From Paenibacillus dendritiformis (lineage in GTDB: Bacteria > Bacillota > Bacilli > Paenibacillales > Paenibacillaceae): a stretch of 64,000 bases of DNA. Numbering within the stretch: the stretch's first letter is position 1; each line of letters begins with the position of its first letter. Below, piece by piece: positions 34,968 through 43,628 of this stretch. The stretch lies in assembly GCF_021654795.1 (NCBI RefSeq), contig NZ_AP025344.1, forward strand, positions 3,720,501 through 3,784,500, read 5' to 3'. A program made the translations under genes and the position numbers. The notes under the pieces are model-generated. The model was not told where the DNA came from, ran no database searches, and saw only the letters and a list, made by a program, of their open reading frames with translations.

Positions 34968-36395
34968 TCAAATATGAATCGCTTTGCCTTCGATGCCCAG
35001 CATCGCTTCGGTCAATATCTCGGAGAGCGACGGATGCGGCCGGATCACCTGTCCCATCTCCCATGCGGTCGCGTTCAGCAGCATGGCTGCCGAAGCTTCC
35101 CCGATCAGCTCGGTCGCATGCGGACCGACAAGATGGATGCCGAGCAGATCGCGGGATCCGGCGTCCGCAATCACTTTGGCGAATCCTTCCGGCTCTCCGT
35201 GCACCAATGACTTGCCGACCGCATGCAGCGGCACGCGGCTTACCTTCACGTCGTAGCCTGCGGCTCTTGCCTCGCGCTCCGTCCAGCCGATCGAAGCCGC
35301 TTCCGGACGCGAGTAGATTGCCCGCGGAATGCTCCGCGCGTCATACCCAACCGACTTATCGCCGCATAGATGGCGCACGGCGGTCAGCCCTTCGGCCGCC
35401 GCGGCATGGGCGAGCTGCAAGCCGCCGATGACATCGCCAATCGCATAAATATGGGATTCGTTCGTCTGCATCCACTCATTGACGCGGATAAACCCTTTCT
35501 CTGTCTCCAAGCCGACATTTTCCAAGCCAATATTCTCGATATTCGCCTGTCTCCCTATAGATACGAGCAGCTTGTCCGCTTTTATGCTTACGCTATCCCC
35601 GTTTTCTTCAAGGATAAGATGAACTTCTCCCCGCTCTTCATCCTTATGTACTGCCTCCGGCTGAAGCGCCGCCTTCGTATGGAAGCGGACGCCCCGCTTC
35701 GCCAACTGCCGCTCGAGCTCGCGCGCCGTATCATCCTCTTCCATCGGGACAATCCGTTCCCCCGCTTCGATCACATCGACTTCCACCCCGAAGTCGGCAA
35801 GCATCGATGCCCATTCGACGCCAATGACGCCGCCTCCCAGAATGGCGACGCGCTCCGGAAGCTGGTCCCATTCCAACGCCTGATCCGTCGTCACGATAAG
35901 TTCTCCGTCCGCCTCCAATCCCGGCAGCATCCGCGGACGGGATCCGGTCGCGATAATGAGATGCTTCGGCACAATCGTATCGGCTTCCTTGTCCGGATAC
36001 TCGACCGCCACCGAGCCGCTCTTCGGCGAAAAAATCGATGGTCCCATGACCCTGCCGGTGCCATAAATCACTTCAATCGCATGCTTCCGCATCAGCAGCG
36101 AGACCCCTTGATGCAGCTTCTCGACAACATCCCGCTTGCGGGCCTGCACGCGGTCGAACCGCAGCTTCACACCCTCGGCCTCGATGCCGTAGGCCGAGCA
36201 GTTCACCGCCTCCTGATACACTTCCGCGCTGCGCAGCAGCGCCTTGCTCGGAATGCACCCGCGGTGCAAGCACGTTCCGCCCAGCTTCTCCCGTTCAATG
36301 ACCACGACCGATTTGCCGGCCTGCGCCGCGGCGATGGCAGCGACATATCCGCCCGTTCCTCCGCCCAAAATGGCTACATCGACTTGCTTTGTCAT
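34968..36395 (-). CDS. lpdV: Dihydrolipoyl dehydrogenase (E3 of the branched-chain complex)
   Basis: 475 residues. FAD- and NAD-dependent disulfide oxidoreductase that re-oxidises the dihydrolipoyl group. FAD-binding GGGTGGYVAAIAAAQAGK, the redox disulfide GGTCLHRGCIPSKALL (C42 and C47), NAD-binding ILGGGVIGVEWASMLADFG, and C-terminal HLVGPHATELIGEA with the active-site His in HPHPSLSE (as RPHPSLSE). ATG 36395 follows AAAGGAG by 8 bases. First gene of the bkd cluster; I found no sigma-54-type promoter upstream, unlike the BkdR-controlled Bacillus operon. Confidence 0.95.
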   Translation of the reverse strand: MTKQVDVAILGGGTGGYVAAIAAAQAGKSVVVIEREKLGGTCLHRGCIPSKALLRSAEVYQEAVNCSAYGIEAEGVKLRFDRVQARKRDVVEKLHQGVSLLMRKHAIEVIYGTGRVMGPSIFSPKSGSVAVEYPDKEADTIVPKHLIIATGSRPRMLPGLEADGELIVTTDQALEWDQLPERVAILGGGVIGVEWASMLADFGVEVDVIEAGERIVPMEEDDTARELERQLAKRGVRFHTKAALQPEAVHKDEERGEVHLILEENGDSVSIKADKLLVSIGRQANIENIGLENVGLETEKGFIRVNEWMQTNESHIYAIGDVIGGLQLAHAAAAEGLTAVRHLCGDKSVGYDARSIPRAIYSRPEAASIGWTEREARAAGYDVKVSRVPLHAVGKSLVHGEPEGFAKVIADAGSRDLLGIHLVGPHATELIGEASAAMLLNATAWEMGQVIRPHPSLSEILTEAMLGIEGKAIHI

Positions 36396-36579
36396 ACCAA
36401 GCACTCCTTTATCGTCCGAATCCAATGGTTCTATTGTACTCCCTTTTTTCGGCGCCGCAAACCTGAATCTGTCATCGGCCCTGCCGTCCCAAGGGGGCGT
36501 TCCGATTAGACAATCCCACGAATTCAAGGTAAGATAAAACGTAGGTTATGATGAACATATTTCGACAGGTGATCATTTC

Positions 36580-36948
36580 ATGAGACAGGATACGCATGTG
36601 ATAACCCGCTTTATTGCCATATTGCTGCTTGTTATTCCGGGCCTGCTCGCGACCTTCGGCTTTCTGACGATGAAGAACGTCATCTTCGATTACATCGCCG
36701 ACCATGGGAATGACAATCTCGCCGCCCCAGCCTTCGGCTGGCTTCCTTTCCTCGGGGGCTTCGTCATGTTCGCCATCGGAGTCGCCTTTATCGGCGGCTG
36801 GGTGTTCTACCGCGACCGCAAGCGGAATTATGTCGCCCCCCGCTTCCGCAAGAAGAAGGGGCCGCGGCCGGCCTCGTTCAAGCCAATGGCTCCGCAGCAG
36901 GCAGATGCCCGCGACAATTCGTCTTCCGAACCGCCTGCCTCTTCATAG
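36580..36948 (+). CDS. yqzF: DUF2627 membrane protein (YqzF-like)
   Basis: 122 residues. Two membrane segments (FIAILLLVIPGLLATFGFLTM and FLGGFVMFAIGVAFIGGWVFY) separated by a short loop, then a basic, Pro/Ser-rich tail (RKKKGPRPASFKP). Pattern and location next to the bkd genes match the DUF2627 protein YqzF of B. subtilis, of unknown function. The extended tail is longer than in Bacillus. Divergent from lpdV and followed by a strong bidirectional terminator shared with the VanZ-RDD gene. Confidence 0.8.
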   Translation: MRQDTHVITRFIAILLLVIPGLLATFGFLTMKNVIFDYIADHGNDNLAAPAFGWLPFLGGFVMFAIGVAFIGGWVFYRDRKRNYVAPRFRKKKGPRPASFKPMAPQQADARDNSSSEPPASS

Positions 36949-36951
36949 CAC

Positions 36952-37000
36952 AAAACGGTCTCCCCGCCCTTTCGGACGGCCGGAGACCGTTTTTGCTTTT
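36952..37000. terminator. Bidirectional terminator between yqzF and the VanZ-RDD gene
   Basis: CGGTCTCC pairs with GGAGACCG around an 18-base loop. The plus strand continues TTTTTGCTTTT, and the minus strand also ends in a T run (GTTTTGTG). It serves the two convergent genes. Confidence 0.9.
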
Positions 37001-37003
37001 CCT

Positions 37004-38503
37004 CTATTTGTCGGACCGGTCTTGCTCCAGCTTGGCGCGAAGCCGCGCCAATTCCTTCTCTACCTGCTCCTCCCGGCTCCATTCCTTCGCTTCGCCTTCG
37101 GCGGACGCACCTTCCTGCTTCGCCCCTGCATCGGGCTCGCCAGAGACAGCATCCCGAGGCTCTGCAGGCTCATCGGAAGACTGCTCCTTCTCCGGCTCCG
37201 CCACGGCATCCCCCCGAATAATGAGCTTCGATCCATCCTGGAACTCCATCGTACGGCGGACGGGCGGATTCTCTTCGGCATCCTCCTTCGTCTCTTGCGG
37301 GTCGGCCGTTCCCGCGTAAGGCAGCATCCGGTCCGGGATCGTGATGGCGTTGCGGGTTTTGCTCATTTTTTCATAGAAGAGACGCTTATCGCGACGGAAA
37401 ATATGCAGCAGGACATGCAGACCCACGAACGCATTGAAGACGAGCCATAGAATGATGACGATCCACGCGAATCGGCCCAGTTCCAGGATGGAGCCGGAAT
37501 TCATCACATAGAAAAATACATAATTGATCCCGCCGATGCCGAAATACAGCAAGCCGTACCGGATAAGCAGACCTTTGAAAGAAAGCTTGTTCGTCCGCTC
37601 CGGATCCTCTGCTAAGCGGTCATCGATCAGATGAATGCGCGTCACCCATTTGCCGAACGTCTTCCCTTCCGTCCACAACGGCATCAGCATGAAATAGACA
37701 AAAACCGTGGCCGCCAGCACCCAACCGTTGGACTGCAAATAATCCAGGAAGCGATCCACGTCGTTGCCGTTGGCCGCGACCATGAATATGGCGATTATCC
37801 AATAAATAAAGCCGATGCACAAATAGTCGAGCCATAGCGCGATGGCCCGGCGAATGAAGCCGACCGGCCTGCGCGTGAGATCCACGTCCGCATCCAGCTG
37901 GCTGCTGTGCGGCAGGAAATACGTAATCAAGGGAGCCAGCAAAAATCCAAGCATCCCGCCGACCGTATTGAGAAGCAAATCATCGACATCGAACAGCCGG
38001 TATGGGCAGGCATACAGCCCGTACAAGCCCGTGCGCTGCGTCGTCTCAAAGAAGAGGGACACGATAAAGGCAATGAGCGTCGTCCCAAGGAACGATTTCC
38101 GGAAATAATAACGCAAATATACCCCGAGCGGCAGCGTTAGAGCGACGTTAAAAGCCGCCTGCCAAAAGGCCCGTTCCCCTAATATCTGCACATAGGTCGA
38201 AGGCTGTGACCAGACGACATTCGTCTCCTTCATAATGTCACGGATGAATGTAAATGGAATCCACTGCGAAAATACCCCGCTCCCGCCAGGCACGCAGTTG
38301 TCGCGATTGGCCGGCAGAGGCAGAATGACGAGATAGTATGCGGAAATAAAATACAGCAGCATCGAGTACAGCACCAATGATCGTACCTTGTTCACATAGC
38401 CGTATTTGCGGTACTGCACGATTAAAAACGGGAGCGTCAGAAAAAACGCCGCGATCGGAAACGTAATCAACGCGATTTTGATCGGAAAGATATAAGCATT
38501 CAT
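37004..38503 (-). CDS. VanZ domain plus RDD domain membrane protein
   Basis: About 499 residues. The N-terminal half is a VanZ-type membrane domain (LYSMLLYFISAYYLVILPLP, FNVALTLPLGVYLRYYF, FETTQRTGLYG, DVDDLLLNTVGGMLGFLLAP). The second half is an RDD domain (RRAIALWLDYLCIGFIYW, TEGKTFGKWVTRIHLID), followed by more helices. About 110 C-terminal residues are highly charged and acidic (EEQVEKELARLRAKLEQDRSDK), probably a cytosolic coiled coil. The function is not known. The Met at 38503 is the most plausible start (AAAGGGG upstream, spacing long). Confidence 0.82.
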   Translation of the reverse strand: MNAYIFPIKIALITFPIAAFFLTLPFLIVQYRKYGYVNKVRSLVLYSMLLYFISAYYLVILPLPANRDNCVPGGSGVFSQWIPFTFIRDIMKETNVVWSQPSTYVQILGERAFWQAAFNVALTLPLGVYLRYYFRKSFLGTTLIAFIVSLFFETTQRTGLYGLYACPYRLFDVDDLLLNTVGGMLGFLLAPLITYFLPHSSQLDADVDLTRRPVGFIRRAIALWLDYLCIGFIYWIIAIFMVAANGNDVDRFLDYLQSNGWVLAATVFVYFMLMPLWTEGKTFGKWVTRIHLIDDRLAEDPERTNKLSFKGLLIRYGLLYFGIGGINYVFFYVMNSGSILELGRFAWIVIILWLVFNAFVGLHVLLHIFRRDKRLFYEKMSKTRNAITIPDRMLPYAGTADPQETKEDAEENPPVRRTMEFQDGSKLIIRGDAVAEPEKEQSSDEPAEPRDAVSGEPDAGAKQEGASAEGEAKEWSREEQVEKELARLRAKLEQDRSDK

Positions 38504-38824
38504 CGTTGCTGGCTTACCCCTTTGTTGCACAGTCATGTATTGTATTTATAGCGGATGGCTGCCGCACACGGAAGTCTTATTTTCGACGAAGACGTATACG
38601 GCTATTCCTTCAACGCTCGTCTATTTTACCGTATTTCGCCGAATTCTCCAATAAAAATCGTGCAGCGCACATCCCATCCCGGCGACCCGGATCGATTTCC
38701 AGAACCTGGTTATTCAAAATTTGTTCTTATTTTATAGCCCTTATTCGTCATGTTTTTCAATCCACAGCCTGATAAAATGGCAGCATGCAAGAGCCAATTG
38801 GGATAAAGGAGGAATCAACGAGCC

Positions 38825-39427
38825 ATGATTCATGTAGGAATTTTACTGTATAACGACGTAGAGGTACTTGATTTCGCAGGGCCATTTGAAGTATTCGCCG
38901 TAACGGAGCATTCGGCTAACCCTGCAGCCAGACCTTTTCTCGTCCAAACCGTATCGGAAGCCGGCCAACTGGTAACCGCGCGGAACGGGTTGAAAGTACA
39001 GCCCGATTACAGCTATGACAATGCGCCTCGCTTCGATATTCTCATCGTTCCGGGCGGCCCGGGAAGCCGGACGGAAATGTACAACAAGACGACGACTCAA
39101 TGGGTTAAGAGCCGCATGGATGAAGTAAGCATCATGGCCTCCGTCTGCACCGGAGCCTTAATCTTGGCCGAAGCCGGATTGCTCGACGGCAAGACCGTGA
39201 CCACCCATTGGAATTCCTACGACCGCTTGGAAAAGGACTACCCTAACCTGACGGTAAAGCGGGACGTCAAATATGTCGATGAAGGCAACATCGTCACCTC
39301 CGGGGGCATCTCGGCGGGCATCAATATGTCCTTCCATCTTGTCAGCCGGCTGCTGGGCCGGGACGTTGCCGAACGCACGGCCAAAAGAATGGAATACGAT
39401 ATCGATTTATCGAATGAGCCGGAATAA
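38825..39427 (+). CDS. DJ-1/PfpI family protein
   Basis: 200 residues. Class I glutamine-amidotransferase-like fold with the nucleophile elbow ASVCTGALILAEAGLLDG (Cys108) and a Glu/Asp in LYNDVEVLDFAGPFEVF. This subfamily (ThiJ/PfpI, related to isonitrile hydratase and the sensing domain of GlxA-like AraC proteins) often has the VCTGA...TTHW pattern seen here. No AraC domain is attached. The substrate is unknown; possible roles include hydratase or deglycase activity. AAAGGAGGA precedes the ATG. Confidence 0.85.
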   Translation: MIHVGILLYNDVEVLDFAGPFEVFAVTEHSANPAARPFLVQTVSEAGQLVTARNGLKVQPDYSYDNAPRFDILIVPGGPGSRTEMYNKTTTQWVKSRMDEVSIMASVCTGALILAEAGLLDGKTVTTHWNSYDRLEKDYPNLTVKRDVKYVDEGNIVTSGGISAGINMSFHLVSRLLGRDVAERTAKRMEYDIDLSNEPE

Positions 39428-39458
39428 AGACTTTTGGATTGCGGTTACATATTGGAAA

Positions 39459-39498
39459 AAGCCCCCGGCGGGAAATGTCCGCTTGCGGGGCTTTGCCT
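39459..39498 (+). terminator. Probable terminator downstream of the DJ-1/PfpI gene
   Basis: AAAGCCCC pairs with GGGGCTTT around a GC-rich loop on the plus strand. The trailing T run is short (CTTTGCCTTC), so efficiency is uncertain. Confidence 0.6.
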
Positions 39499-39576
39499 TC
39501 ACAGCATGCTTATATTCATGAGAGCAACTCCCTGGAGACCAAGTAAATGCATACGCGCTAACCTTTATTCGCACTC

Positions 39577-39643
39577 TCCCCATCAGTCAGGACAGACGCA
39601 TATGGGTTTATCCCGCCTTATAATCATTCTCCCCATGCTTCAG
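39577..39643 (+). repeat. Second locus of the TCCC-N7-CAG repeat family
   Basis: Two units occur, GCACTCTCCCCATCAGTCAG (TCCC at 39577, CAG at 39588) and TTCTCCCCATGCTTCAG (TCCC at 39630, CAG at 39641). They keep the exact 11-base geometry and the 53-base spacing seen in the array at 7648-8060. They lie in the gap between the DJ-1/PfpI gene and hicB. Confidence 0.75.
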
Positions 39644-39690
39644 GAGCGCAGATAAGTATGTGAGGCGTCGAATATCAGTTAAATCCCGTT

Positions 39691-40122
39691 TTATTCAACA
39701 GGGCCTTTTTCATATGACTTGCGGTCAGATACGCCAAGATACGTTTTCAATCCATCCTGAAGAATCCGTGAAAAATTAACATTCGCCTCTTCCGCAGCGT
39801 CGTTAAGCCATTTCGGAATGGTCAACGTTTTCTTCACAGCCTTCTCCGCCATATAGTCACGGAAGGGCGGCATCCATACGTCGATGAGAACGGCGGACTC
39901 GTTAGCGCCGAGTCTAAGGTCAAGCGTACGGGTTGGTTCCGGAATCTCTTCTCCGTCTTGTTCTATTCCGTACAAATGCAACGCAAGACATTCTTTTGCC
40001 ATGCGAAACGCCTCTTCGTCGGTCTCCCCGCAAGAAAATGCTCCGGGTAAGTCCGGGAACCTCACGGAAATACCATCATCTGCATAATCGAAGATCGCAG
40101 GAAAGATGTATCGGTCTTTCAT
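39691..40122 (-). CDS. hicB: HicB-family antitoxin
   Basis: 143 residues. The N-terminal partial RNase-H-like HicB fold (RYIFPAIFDYADDGISVRFPDLPGAFSCGETDEEAFRMAKECLALHL) is followed by a C-terminal ribbon-helix-helix-like DNA-binding part (KTLTIPKWLNDAAEEANVNFSRILQDGLKTYLG). It neutralises the HicA mRNA interferase encoded upstream and probably represses the pair. ATG 40122 follows AAGGGAG. The two genes are separated by 88 bases, more than usual for hicAB. Confidence 0.9.
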   Translation of the reverse strand: MKDRYIFPAIFDYADDGISVRFPDLPGAFSCGETDEEAFRMAKECLALHLYGIEQDGEEIPEPTRTLDLRLGANESAVLIDVWMPPFRDYMAEKAVKKTLTIPKWLNDAAEEANVNFSRILQDGLKTYLGVSDRKSYEKGPVE

Positions 40123-40210
40123 ATTTTCAACTCCCTTCATGTTCTTTGGCTACGCGAGCAATTGGTGTTACATGAACTTTGATAATTTATGTTTATCCTT
40201 TACAGAGAGG

Positions 40211-40402
40211 CTATTTCAGCCCCGCCTGTTTCAGAATACTCTCCACTGTTTTACGCGGCAAGTCTTTATTCGGATGAGGTATTGTTACCTTGCCCTTCTT
40301 AGTTGGATGTTTATATTGATGATGACTTCCTGCCGTATGTAGCAAAAACCACCCGTCAGCTTCGATCAGCCTGATTAACTCCCTCGAAGAGTTACTCGGC
40401 AT
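40211..40402 (-). CDS. hicA: HicA-family mRNA interferase toxin
   Basis: 63 residues. A double-stranded-RNA-binding-like fold with the catalytic His in GSHHQYKHPTKKGKVTIPHP and the terminal PRKTVESILKQAGL. This is the full length and layout of HicA, which cuts mRNA independently of the ribosome. AGGGAGGTGA precedes the ATG. The toxin is first and the antitoxin second, as in many hicAB pairs. Confidence 0.92.
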   Translation of the reverse strand: MPSNSSRELIRLIEADGWFLLHTAGSHHQYKHPTKKGKVTIPHPNKDLPRKTVESILKQAGLK

Positions 40403-40570
40403 CTCTTCACCTCCCTATGCGATCATTATAATACGTATATTAATACGTGTAAATAAGGGACTGTATGTCGGTCTTGCGTCCAACCTTTGTGATAGAACGC
40501 TCGGCAAAAGTTCTTACTTTGTACATCTTTTATGAAGATACCTCTACCATATCGGAAGGGGGTTGTTTTT

Positions 40571-40610
40571 AATAAAAGAAACTCCATTTCGGTAATCAAA
40601 ATGGAGTTTG
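40571..40610 (-). terminator. Rho-independent terminator of the merR-serine hydrolase operon
   Basis: On the minus strand AAACTCCATTT pairs with AAATGGAGTTT and is followed by the T-rich CTTTTATT. It lies about 65 bases after the serine hydrolase stop. Confidence 0.85.
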
Positions 40611-40674
40611 CGGGTAGCTTAAACAATTTATAGCTGGGATACCTTGATCATTGTTAGCCTAGGCAAATCTATAT

Positions 40675-41697
40675 TTAATCCAGTACAGCCGGGATAATGC
40701 CTTCCTTAATGAGTGTCCATCGATCACGCGGATTCATGCTGAATTCGGATGCAATGGCAACGACCAGTTCCTTTTCCGGAATGCAGCAAATGACATTACC
40801 GCCATCGCCTAGTGCCGAGTAGGCAAAAACTCCGTCCTCTTCGCGCAACCACCATAGATACCCGTAATGATTGGGGTTCATCTCCGTTGACTGGTCAATC
40901 CATGTTCCCGAAATCACCTGGTGATGGTCCCACATGCCACGGTGCAGATACAAAACGCCAAACCGTGCCATATCCCGGGCAGTTAACGTAAGTCCCCACC
41001 CTCCCGTGGAGTTGCCTTGAGGATCCGTAACCCATCCTTTCACGTTTTTCCCGAATAAGTCGTCGAAGCCGAATGATTTCATTTCGAAATTCGGGATTTC
41101 TCTCATGCCGATCGGCTTACATAAATGTTCGTCGGCAAACTCCCAGGCGCTTTTTCCTGTGCTGCGAGTGATAATGGCTGAAAGCAGGTGCGCCCCGGCG
41201 GTGGAATATTTGAAAGCTCCGATACTCCCTTTTTGACCCAGTATATCCAGCGTATACTTTACCCAATCGGGCTGCATGCACAGCTTGTCCAGCGGTTCAT
41301 GCCAATCCTCAAATGGATAAGGAGCCGTCATCGTGAGAAGATGGCGAATCGTGATGTCCCGCTTCTGCCCAACAGCGTCGGCGGCCACATACTCGGGGAA
41401 AAAATCAAGAACCTTCTGATTCACATTTTGAATATATCCTGCATCTATGGCAATCCCAATGAGGGCTGATAGGATGCTTTTCGTTACCGACGCCACGTGG
41501 TGCGCGGCATCCGGGCCATACCCATGATAATATCTTTCATAAGCAATGTATCCTTTTCTTACAACCACAATACCGTTAATATTGCTGTATTCGCCTTTTA
41601 TCGCAGGTTCAAGCTCTAACAGCTTGTCAGCGTCCATTTCTAAAGCTGCCGGGTCTGCGGCTTGCCATTCTGTCGTTGGCCAGTAACTTCTTTGCAT
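40675..41697 (-). CDS. Serine hydrolase of the class C beta-lactamase family
   Basis: 340 residues. The SxxK catalytic motif is SVTKSI (S70, K73), and a Tyr motif is present in FKYSTAGAHLLSAI. The HxG-like third motif appears as ALGDGGN. There is no signal peptide, so it acts in the cytosol and is more likely an esterase or peptidase than a resistance enzyme. ATG 41697 lies 8 bases after AGAGAGG; the GTG at 41706 overlaps that site. It follows a MerR regulator by 23 bases and probably shares its promoter. Confidence 0.85.
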   Translation of the reverse strand: MQRSYWPTTEWQAADPAALEMDADKLLELEPAIKGEYSNINGIVVVRKGYIAYERYYHGYGPDAAHHVASVTKSILSALIGIAIDAGYIQNVNQKVLDFFPEYVAADAVGQKRDITIRHLLTMTAPYPFEDWHEPLDKLCMQPDWVKYTLDILGQKGSIGAFKYSTAGAHLLSAIITRSTGKSAWEFADEHLCKPIGMREIPNFEMKSFGFDDLFGKNVKGWVTDPQGNSTGGWGLTLTARDMARFGVLYLHRGMWDHHQVISGTWIDQSTEMNPNHYGYLWWLREEDGVFAYSALGDGGNVICCIPEKELVVAIASEFSMNPRDRWTLIKEGIIPAVLD

Positions 41698-41720
41698 GAT
41701 AGGCACCTCTCTACAAGACG

Positions 41721-42545
41721 TTATTTTTTCTTTACAGGAAAATATACCTCGGTAACGATGTCTTCAGGAACGGCCGCTTGATTGGGGTCGGTGATATACA
41801 CTTCATAGGGTGACTTTATCAATTCATAGCCTTCATTTTCTATCCATTCCCTCAGCCTGGCATATACCGATGTCAATTCGGAATATGAACCATGCAGCAC
41901 AGATTTCGCACAGAGGCCTCCGGGAAAATCTCTCGTTCCCTTTACCGCTTCCGCTACCGGGATGGCAAACTCTGTGTCGTTGCCGGCCGGATTGTATTCC
42001 GGGCTGTGATAAATCGTCATCGACGCACCAAGCAGGGTGAGTTTTTCAGTAACAATCTTTGCATAGAGCCCGCTAAAATACATTCCATAGCCTGCAGCAT
42101 AGTCATCACTGCTCAGCATCTGCCGCATAGAAAGGATATTCATTGGCCCGGTTTCAACAAGCTGCACCTCTATATGGTCAAGGTGTGCCATCATTGGCAT
42201 GCCCTTCTCCAAATTCGAAATATCCCGGTTCATTTGATTGAGGGCATAGGCGAAAGCATCGATCTTTTCCTGTACTTCCCTTCGCTTGCGGTTCAGGGCA
42301 GAACGAAGCTTCTCTTCTGCTTGATCCTCTTCCCATTCCAAAATGTCTTTAATTTCTTCCAGAGAAAAAGAATAAGATTTCAGACGGTTAATCAGGAGCA
42401 TCTTTTTGAGTTGCATGATGGAATAATACCGATAACCGTTTTCCGGATTAATCTCATCCGGATGGATTAGTCCGATTTCAGCATAATATCGAAGCGTTTT
42501 TGTAGACACTCCGCATATCTTTGAGAATTCTCCAATCGAAAGCAA
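41721..42545 (-). CDS. MerR-family transcriptional regulator with GyrI-like effector domain
   Basis: 274 residues. The N-terminal MerR helix-turn-helix is clear (LSIGEFSKICGVSTKTLRYYAEIGLIHPDEINPENGYRYY), followed by a long dimerisation helix (residues about 75-115). The C-terminal GyrI/BmrR-like ligand-binding domain ends in YELIKSPYEVYITDPN. The start is taken as TTG 42545 because GGAGGTGA lies just upstream; the ATG at 42566 has no such site. A promoter with a 19-bp spacer and a central palindrome lies 70-100 bases upstream, so it probably regulates itself and the hydrolase gene. Confidence 0.9.
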   Translation of the reverse strand: MLSIGEFSKICGVSTKTLRYYAEIGLIHPDEINPENGYRYYSIMQLKKMLLINRLKSYSFSLEEIKDILEWEEDQAEEKLRSALNRKRREVQEKIDAFAYALNQMNRDISNLEKGMPMMAHLDHIEVQLVETGPMNILSMRQMLSSDDYAAGYGMYFSGLYAKIVTEKLTLLGASMTIYHSPEYNPAGNDTEFAIPVAEAVKGTRDFPGGLCAKSVLHGSYSELTSVYARLREWIENEGYELIKSPYEVYITDPNQAAVPEDIVTEVYFPVKKK

Positions 42546-42613
42546 GAGGTCACCTCCATTCTTCATTTTTTAACGGGGGAAAGGCTTTGCATTTCAATAC
42601 GGTGTTCCATTCA

Positions 42614-42644
42614 ACCGTACACTTTACCGTAAGGGCAATGTCAA
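42614..42644 (-). promoter_or_regulatory. MerR-type promoter-operator with 19-bp spacer
   Basis: The minus strand reads TTGACA, 19 bases, TACGGT. The long spacer contains the near-palindrome CCTTACGGTAAAG (plus 42622-42634). A 19-bp spacer with a dyad between the boxes is the hallmark of promoters that MerR proteins activate by DNA distortion. Confidence 0.75.
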
Positions 42645-42651
42645 CGGCAGA

Positions 42652-42690
42652 ATAAAAAAAAGAAACCCGACGTTCTATGAAAACGCGGGT
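42652..42690 (-). terminator. Terminator of the unknown three-gene operon
   Basis: On the minus strand ACCCG-CGTT pairs with AACG-T-CGGGT and is followed by TTCTTTTTTTT. It lies about 100 bases after the last gene of the XRE-controlled operon. Confidence 0.8.
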
Positions 42691-42789
42691 GCCATGCAAT
42701 GTGAAGCCTGCACTGGCAATACTTCGTATTGGTAATACTCTAGACCTGCCAAAACCACGCAAGCCACTGTCACATCGAAAAGAACGTTA

Positions 42790-43113
42790 TTAATTGACGG
42801 CTTCGACAAATTGAAAATTGTAGTCCATCGTCCAGTCATGATGATATCGAAGAAAATCGTAAAATGATAAATTCCGAAGAAAGTCGAGAACTCGTAATAT
42901 GAGCGCCTGTTCGTCGGCATCTTTGCGTTTTAACTGCCCGAGCCATAATCCGGCCTTTGTGCTGGTATATACGTCGCCTTCGACCTTCTCGCTCACATGA
43001 TACATCCACATCACATTATTCTCGATAGCGACTAGGTAATCGTCTGTGACTAGATACCCGTTCAGATGGATGATCTCATAGCCGAGATCCAGTTCTATGA
43101 CCGCCTGTTTCAT
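42790..43113 (-). CDS. Hypothetical protein, third gene of the XRE-controlled operon
   Basis: 107 residues, not recognised. It is rich in aromatic residues and predicted to be soluble (GYEIIHLNGYLVTDDYLVAIENNVMWMYHVSE, YDFLRYHHDWTMDYNFQF), with beta strands first and helices in the second half. No signal peptide or cysteine motif. Its start overlaps the stop of the preceding gene by 4 bases, evidence that it is really translated and coupled. It probably works with the two genes upstream. Confidence 0.7.
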   Translation of the reverse strand: MKQAVIELDLGYEIIHLNGYLVTDDYLVAIENNVMWMYHVSEKVEGDVYTSTKAGLWLGQLKRKDADEQALILRVLDFLRNLSFYDFLRYHHDWTMDYNFQFVEAVN

Positions 43114-43628
43114 GCCGCGCTTACCTGCTCTATAATGAAACCGAGCTTCAACATTTGGTCGTATGTCACCGTAACTACTCCGGCGACCTCGTCGGCCAAT
43201 GTCTGCGGCGCGATACTATGTATGACGCCCGGAAGGAATACCGCCCGTTTAACGCGACTCTTATCGAAGCTGGATTTTACCGGGTCGATCCACGATACCT
43301 CGTAGTTCCCCGTCCGGCAGTTGCGATAATACCCGATTTCGTAGCCGTAAACCTCACGCGCGCGGCTGCGCTTGCGCCAGATTCGACGGACGAAACGGAC
43401 ATACCCTAAGCCTCTAGCAATGTCGCGTTCCAGGTCGTCCAAATATCCCCGCGTAGGATTTACTTCGCACAAGGTAATCGCGCTACGAATCATTACCGCG
43501 TCGCATTCTGCATCTTGGTACTCGTCCGCGTCTACTTCGAGAACTTCGGCCAGCAATTCCAATGTGCGAGCTGCTTTCGCGAGAAGTTGTGTGTACCGTT
43601 GTTTCGTTACCATATCCATCGTTTTCAT
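43110..43628 (-). CDS. Hypothetical protein, second gene of the XRE-controlled operon
   Basis: 172 residues, not recognised. The N-terminal half is helical and acidic (LLAKAARTLELLAEVLEVDADEYQDAE). The middle is strongly basic (RFVRRIWRKRSRAREVYGYEIGYYRNCRTGNYE), and the C-terminus looks mixed alpha/beta. The basic patch could contact nucleic acid, but this is speculation. It overlaps the genes on both sides by 4 bases, giving a compact coupled trio. Confidence 0.72.
   Translation of the reverse strand: MKTMDMVTKQRYTQLLAKAARTLELLAEVLEVDADEYQDAECDAVMIRSAITLCEVNPTRGYLDDLERDIARGLGYVRFVRRIWRKRSRAREVYGYEIGYYRNCRTGNYEVSWIDPVKSSFDKSRVKRAVFLPGVIHSIAPQTLADEVAGVVTVTYDQMLKLGFIIEQVSAA

Noticed and set aside
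40426..40626. 66-codon minus-strand frame before hicA
   Set aside because: It spans a terminator hairpin and has no ribosome binding site or known motif.
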